7,825 nt of DNA, taken from assembly GCA_945631445.1 (NCBI GenBank), contig CALZCR010000063.1:1-7825 (forward strand), written 5' to 3'. Below are positions 5,372 through 7,825 of this stretch, piece after piece. Position 1 is the first letter of the stretch; every line of letters starts with the position of its first letter. The stretch comes from an uncultured Corynebacterium sp. Its GTDB lineage: Bacteria > Actinomycetota > Actinomycetes > Mycobacteriales > Mycobacteriaceae. The notes under the pieces were generated by a model. The model was not told where the DNA came from. It saw nothing but the letters and a program-made list of their open reading frames with translations, and ran no database searches. The translations under genes and the position numbers were made by a program.

Positions 5372-6661
5372 ATGGCTGCAATCGTGATCGTGGGCGCCCA
5401 ATGGGGCGACGAAGGCAAGGGCAAGGCCACCGACATCCTCGGCGGACGCGTCGACTACGTGGTCAAGCCGAACGGCGGCAACAACGCCGGGCACACCGTC
5501 GTCGTCGGCGGTGAAAAGTACGAGCTCAAGCTCCTGCCCGCGGGAATCCTCTCCGAGAACGCCATCCCGGTGCTGGGCAACGGCGTGGTGGTCAACCTGG
5601 AGGCCCTCTTCGAGGAGATCGATGGGCTCGAAGCCCGCGGCGCGGACACGTCGCGTCTGCGCATCTCCGCCAACGCCCACCTGGTCGCCCCCTATCACCA
5701 GGTGCTCGACCGGGTGCAGGAACGCTTCTTGGGCAAGCGCGCCATCGGCACCACCGGCCGCGGCATCGGCCCGACCTACGCGGACAAGATCGGCCGCGTC
5801 GGCATCCGCGTGCAGGACGTCTTCGACGAGTCCATCCTGCGCCAGAAGATCGAATCCGCCCTCGACGTCAAGAACCAGATGCTGGTCAAGATGTACAACC
5901 GCAAGGCGATCGACCCGGAAGAGATCGTCCAGTACTTCCTGGGCTACCGCGACCGCCTCGAGCCGATGGTCATCGACTCCGAGCAGGTGCTCAACCGGGC
6001 CCTGGACGAGGGCAAGCACGTGCTCATGGAGGGTGGCCAGGCCACCATGCTCGACGTGGACCACGGCACCTACCCGTTCGTGACGTCCTCGAACCCGACC
6101 GCCGGCGGCGCTTGCGTCGGCGCCGGCGTCGGCCCCACGCGCATCACCTCCGCGCTGGGCATCATCAAGGCCTACACCACCCGCGTCGGCGCGGGCCCGT
6201 TCCCGACCGAACTCTTCGACAAGTGGGGCGAGTACCTGCAGGAGGTCGGCGGAGAGGTCGGGGTCAACACCGGACGCAAGCGCCGCTGCGGCTGGTACGA
6301 CTCGGTCATCGCCCGCTACGCCTCCCGCGTCAACGGCTTCACCGACTACTTCCTGACCAAGCTGGACGTGCTCACCGGCATCGGCGAGATCCCGATCTGC
6401 GTGGCCTACGAGGTCGACGGCGAGCGTTTCGACGAGATGCCGCTGACCCAGTCCCAGGTCCACCACGCCACCCCGATCTACGAGACGATGCCGGCCTGGG
6501 ACGAAGACATCACCGGCGTCACTGAGTTCGACGACCTGCCGCAGAAGGCCCAGGACTACGTCCTGCGTCTCGAAGAGCTCTCCGGGTGCCGGATCTCCTA
6601 CATCGGCGTCGGCCCGGGCCGCGACCAGACCATCGTGCGCCACGACGTGCTGGAGGACTAA
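5372..6661 (+). CDS. purA: Adenylosuccinate synthetase
   Basis: This cytosolic enzyme joins IMP and aspartate using GTP to give adenylosuccinate, the first committed step from IMP to AMP. The 429-aa product has the full family length. The N-terminal P-loop-like motif [11 protein letters not shown] (8-18) contains catalytic D13, and NNAGHT (37-42) contains catalytic H41. [14 protein letters not shown] (126-139) carries IMP-binding residues. [22 protein letters not shown] (220-241) and TGRKRRCGW (300-308) are the IMP/aspartate-binding segments, and GPGRD (414-418) is the GTP-site end motif. All look intact. The ATG at 5372 is chosen because it gives the canonical start [15 protein letters not shown]; its Shine-Dalgarno is weak. 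The gene is divergent from the kinase-like gene and its stop TAA abuts the purT ATG. C-ending codons dominate, fitting high expression. Confidence 0.97.
   Translation: MAAIVIVGAQWGDEGKGKATDILGGRVDYVVKPNGGNNAGHTVVVGGEKYELKLLPAGILSENAIPVLGNGVVVNLEALFEEIDGLEARGADTSRLRISANAHLVAPYHQVLDRVQERFLGKRAIGTTGRGIGPTYADKIGRVGIRVQDVFDESILRQKIESALDVKNQMLVKMYNRKAIDPEEIVQYFLGYRDRLEPMVIDSEQVLNRALDEGKHVLMEGGQATMLDVDHGTYPFVTSSNPTAGGACVGAGVGPTRITSALGIIKAYTTRVGAGPFPTELFDKWGEYLQEVGGEVGVNTGRKRRCGWYDSVIARYASRVNGFTDYFLTKLDVLTGIGEIPICVAYEVDGERFDEMPLTQSQVHHATPIYETMPAWDEDITGVTEFDDLPQKAQDYVLRLEELSGCRISYIGVGPGRDQTIVRHDVLED
6652..6656 (+). promoter_or_regulatory. Ribosome-binding site of purT inside the purA 3' end
   Basis: GGAGG lies five bases before the ATG at 6662 and overlaps the last codons of purA (Leu-Glu-Asp). 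It decides in favour of the 6662 start over the internal ATG at 6716, which has no such site. The TAA of purA and the ATG of purT are contiguous, so ribosomes ending purA can restart on purT. Confidence 0.75.
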
Positions 6662-7825
6662 ATGACGGAGCCGGACGACGCCGCCCCGCAGCCGATTTCC
6701 CGACTGGGCACGCCCATGAGCGGCAACGCCACCAAGGTGTTGCTGCTCGGCAGCGGAGAGATCGGCCGGGAGTTGACCATCTCCTTTCAGCGCCTGGGGC
6801 TGGAGGTGCACGCCGTCGACCGGTACCCGAACGCCCCGGCCCACCAGGTGGCCCAGTTCGCGCACGTCGCGGACGTGCGCGACTCGGAGCAGGTCCTCGG
6901 CCTGGTGCAACGACTGCGACCGGATTACGTGGTGCCCGAGATCGAGGCCGTCGCCGCCGACGCGTTGGCCGAGGTGGAGGCACGTGGCAGCGCCGAAGTC
7001 ATCCCCGTCGCGGACGCCTGCGGGCTGACCGGCGGGCGCCAGGCGATCCGGACGAAGGCGCACCAGGAACTCGGCTTGCCGACGACCGCCTACCGCTTCG
7101 CCACCGACCGCGAGGAATTCGCGGCGGCGTTCGAGGAGCTCGGCTACCCGTGCGTGGTCAAGCCGGAGTCGGCGACCTCCGGCCGCGGCCACAGCACCGT
7201 GCATGGGCCGGAGGACGTCGACGACGCCTGGCGCCACGCGCAGCGCGTGCCGGCCCCCGGCCCCGTGACCGTCGAGCGCTTCGTCGACTTCGACTACGAG
7301 GTCACCATCATCGCGGTGCGCTCCATCGACCCCGCCACCGGGGAGTTGGCCACCTGGTTCTGTGAACCGATCGGGCACCGGCACGAAAGCGGCGACCTGG
7401 TTGAATGCTGGCAGCCGATGCAGATGAGCCAGCGGGCGATGGACAACGCCCGCTCCGTCGCCGCCCGCATCACCAACGCCTTGGGCGGGCGCGGGGTCTT
7501 CGGCGTCGAACTGTTCGTCGCCGGCGACGACGTGTACTTCTCCTCGGTGACCCCGCGCCCGCACGACACCGGGTTCGTCACCCTGCAGTCCCAGCGCTTC
7601 TCCCAGTTCGACCTGCACGCCCGCGCCATCTTGGGCCTGCCGATCGACGTCACGCTCACCACCCCGGGCGCTTCCGTGGTGCTGCACGCCGACGCCGCGT
7701 CGCGCACCGTCAGTTACACCGGGCTAGCCGACGCCTTGGCGGTCAGCGAAACCGACGTCACCGTCTTCGCCAAGCCCACCACCTACGAGGGGCGCCGCAT
7801 GGGGTTGGCGATCTCCACGGGCGAG
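6662..7825 (+). CDS. purT: Formate-dependent phosphoribosylglycinamide formyltransferase, 3' end outside window
   Basis: PurT, an ATP-grasp enzyme, makes formyl-GAR from GAR, formate and ATP, the folate-independent version of step 3 of purine synthesis. The window shows 388 residues; compared with E. coli PurT (392 aa) only about 15-20 residues are missing. Matches to E. coli are continuous: LLLGSGEIGRE (27-37), AVDRYPNAPA (51-60), VPEIEAVAAD (91-100), GYPCVVKPES (161-170), GVELFV (281-286), TPRPHDTGFVTLQSQ (297-311) and GRRMGLA (377-383). Ligand residues as I recall them from E. coli map with steady offsets: R126, K167, E205, E213, E283, D302, K371, R378 and R379. The exception is S295, where E. 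coli has the Mg ligand Glu279. The glycine-rich ATP loop is TSGRGH instead of SSGKGQ. The N-terminus is about 11 residues longer than in E. coli. It is translationally coupled to purA. A working but diverged PurT is the likely reading; a shifted specificity or reduced activity is possible. Confidence 0.9.
   Translation, partial: MTEPDDAAPQPISRLGTPMSGNATKVLLLGSGEIGRELTISFQRLGLEVHAVDRYPNAPAHQVAQFAHVADVRDSEQVLGLVQRLRPDYVVPEIEAVAADALAEVEARGSAEVIPVADACGLTGGRQAIRTKAHQELGLPTTAYRFATDREEFAAAFEELGYPCVVKPESATSGRGHSTVHGPEDVDDAWRHAQRVPAPGPVTVERFVDFDYEVTIIAVRSIDPATGELATWFCEPIGHRHESGDLVECWQPMQMSQRAMDNARSVAARITNALGGRGVFGVELFVAGDDVYFSSVTPRPHDTGFVTLQSQRFSQFDLHARAILGLPIDVTLTTPGASVVLHADAASRTVSYTGLADALAVSETDVTVFAKPTTYEGRRMGLAISTGE

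Noticed and set aside
5306..7687. A 793-codon open frame on the minus strand opposite purA and purT
   Set aside because: Both plus-strand genes are certain from conserved motifs. Long antisense frames arise in GC-rich genes when third positions are C or G, and the antisense product is a low-complexity, His/Gly/Val/Asp-rich sequence with no recognisable domain.

Overview
The window reads as a high-GC actinobacterial chromosome segment, most likely from a Corynebacterium or close relative. The reasons are the GC-rich codon choice (mostly C or G at third positions), a class II fructose-bisphosphate aldolase and adenylosuccinate synthetase of typical corynebacterial length, signs of leaderless promoters, and a gene order (fba, membrane protein, ..., purA) that I recall as similar to the fda-purA region of C. 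glutamicum. The genus is an inference from memory, not from a search. Apart from one possible short inverted-repeat element, I see no transposase, CRISPR array, tRNA, rRNA or phage gene.

Layout. Positions 3-401 hold the C-terminal end of a DMT/EamA-type exporter, followed by two GC-rich hairpins. The glycolytic aldolase gene fba (618-1652) is a well-isolated single gene: a spacer with terminators lies before it and a strong intrinsic terminator (1669-1708) lies after it. A FUSC-type membrane protein gene (1752-2927) follows and looks leaderless. It converges with a minus-strand gene (3015-3911) for a PRC-barrel/DUF2382 stress-type protein, and a 12-bp-stem hairpin lies between them. A gene-free stretch of 366 bp (3912-4277) of clearly lower GC (about 52-53% where counted) carries inverted and direct repeats and a CRP/GlxR-like palindrome. 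Next is a minus-strand gene (4278-5261) that I read as a degenerate diacylglycerol-kinase-fold protein. It is divergent from purA across 110 bp that hold two back-to-back -10 boxes. purA (5372-6661) is directly abutted by purT (6662 to the window edge), with no bases between stop and start.

How the genes work together. purA and purT form an apparent translationally coupled purine operon: PurT makes formylglycinamide ribonucleotide from formate at step 3 of de novo synthesis, and PurA commits IMP to AMP. fba is central carbon metabolism. The remaining genes (exporter, FUSC protein, DUF2382 protein, lipid-kinase-like protein) relate to the envelope or stress by family and have no visible functional tie to purines.

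Most worth a second look are the kinase-like protein that has lost its GGDGT nucleotide-binding motif (4278-5261), a PurT that has Ser in place of the second conserved Mg-binding Glu while every other ligand I could map is kept (6662-7825), and the low-GC repeat-bearing spacer (3912-4277). I did not find a convincing new multi-gene system; most of the window is ordinary core genome.
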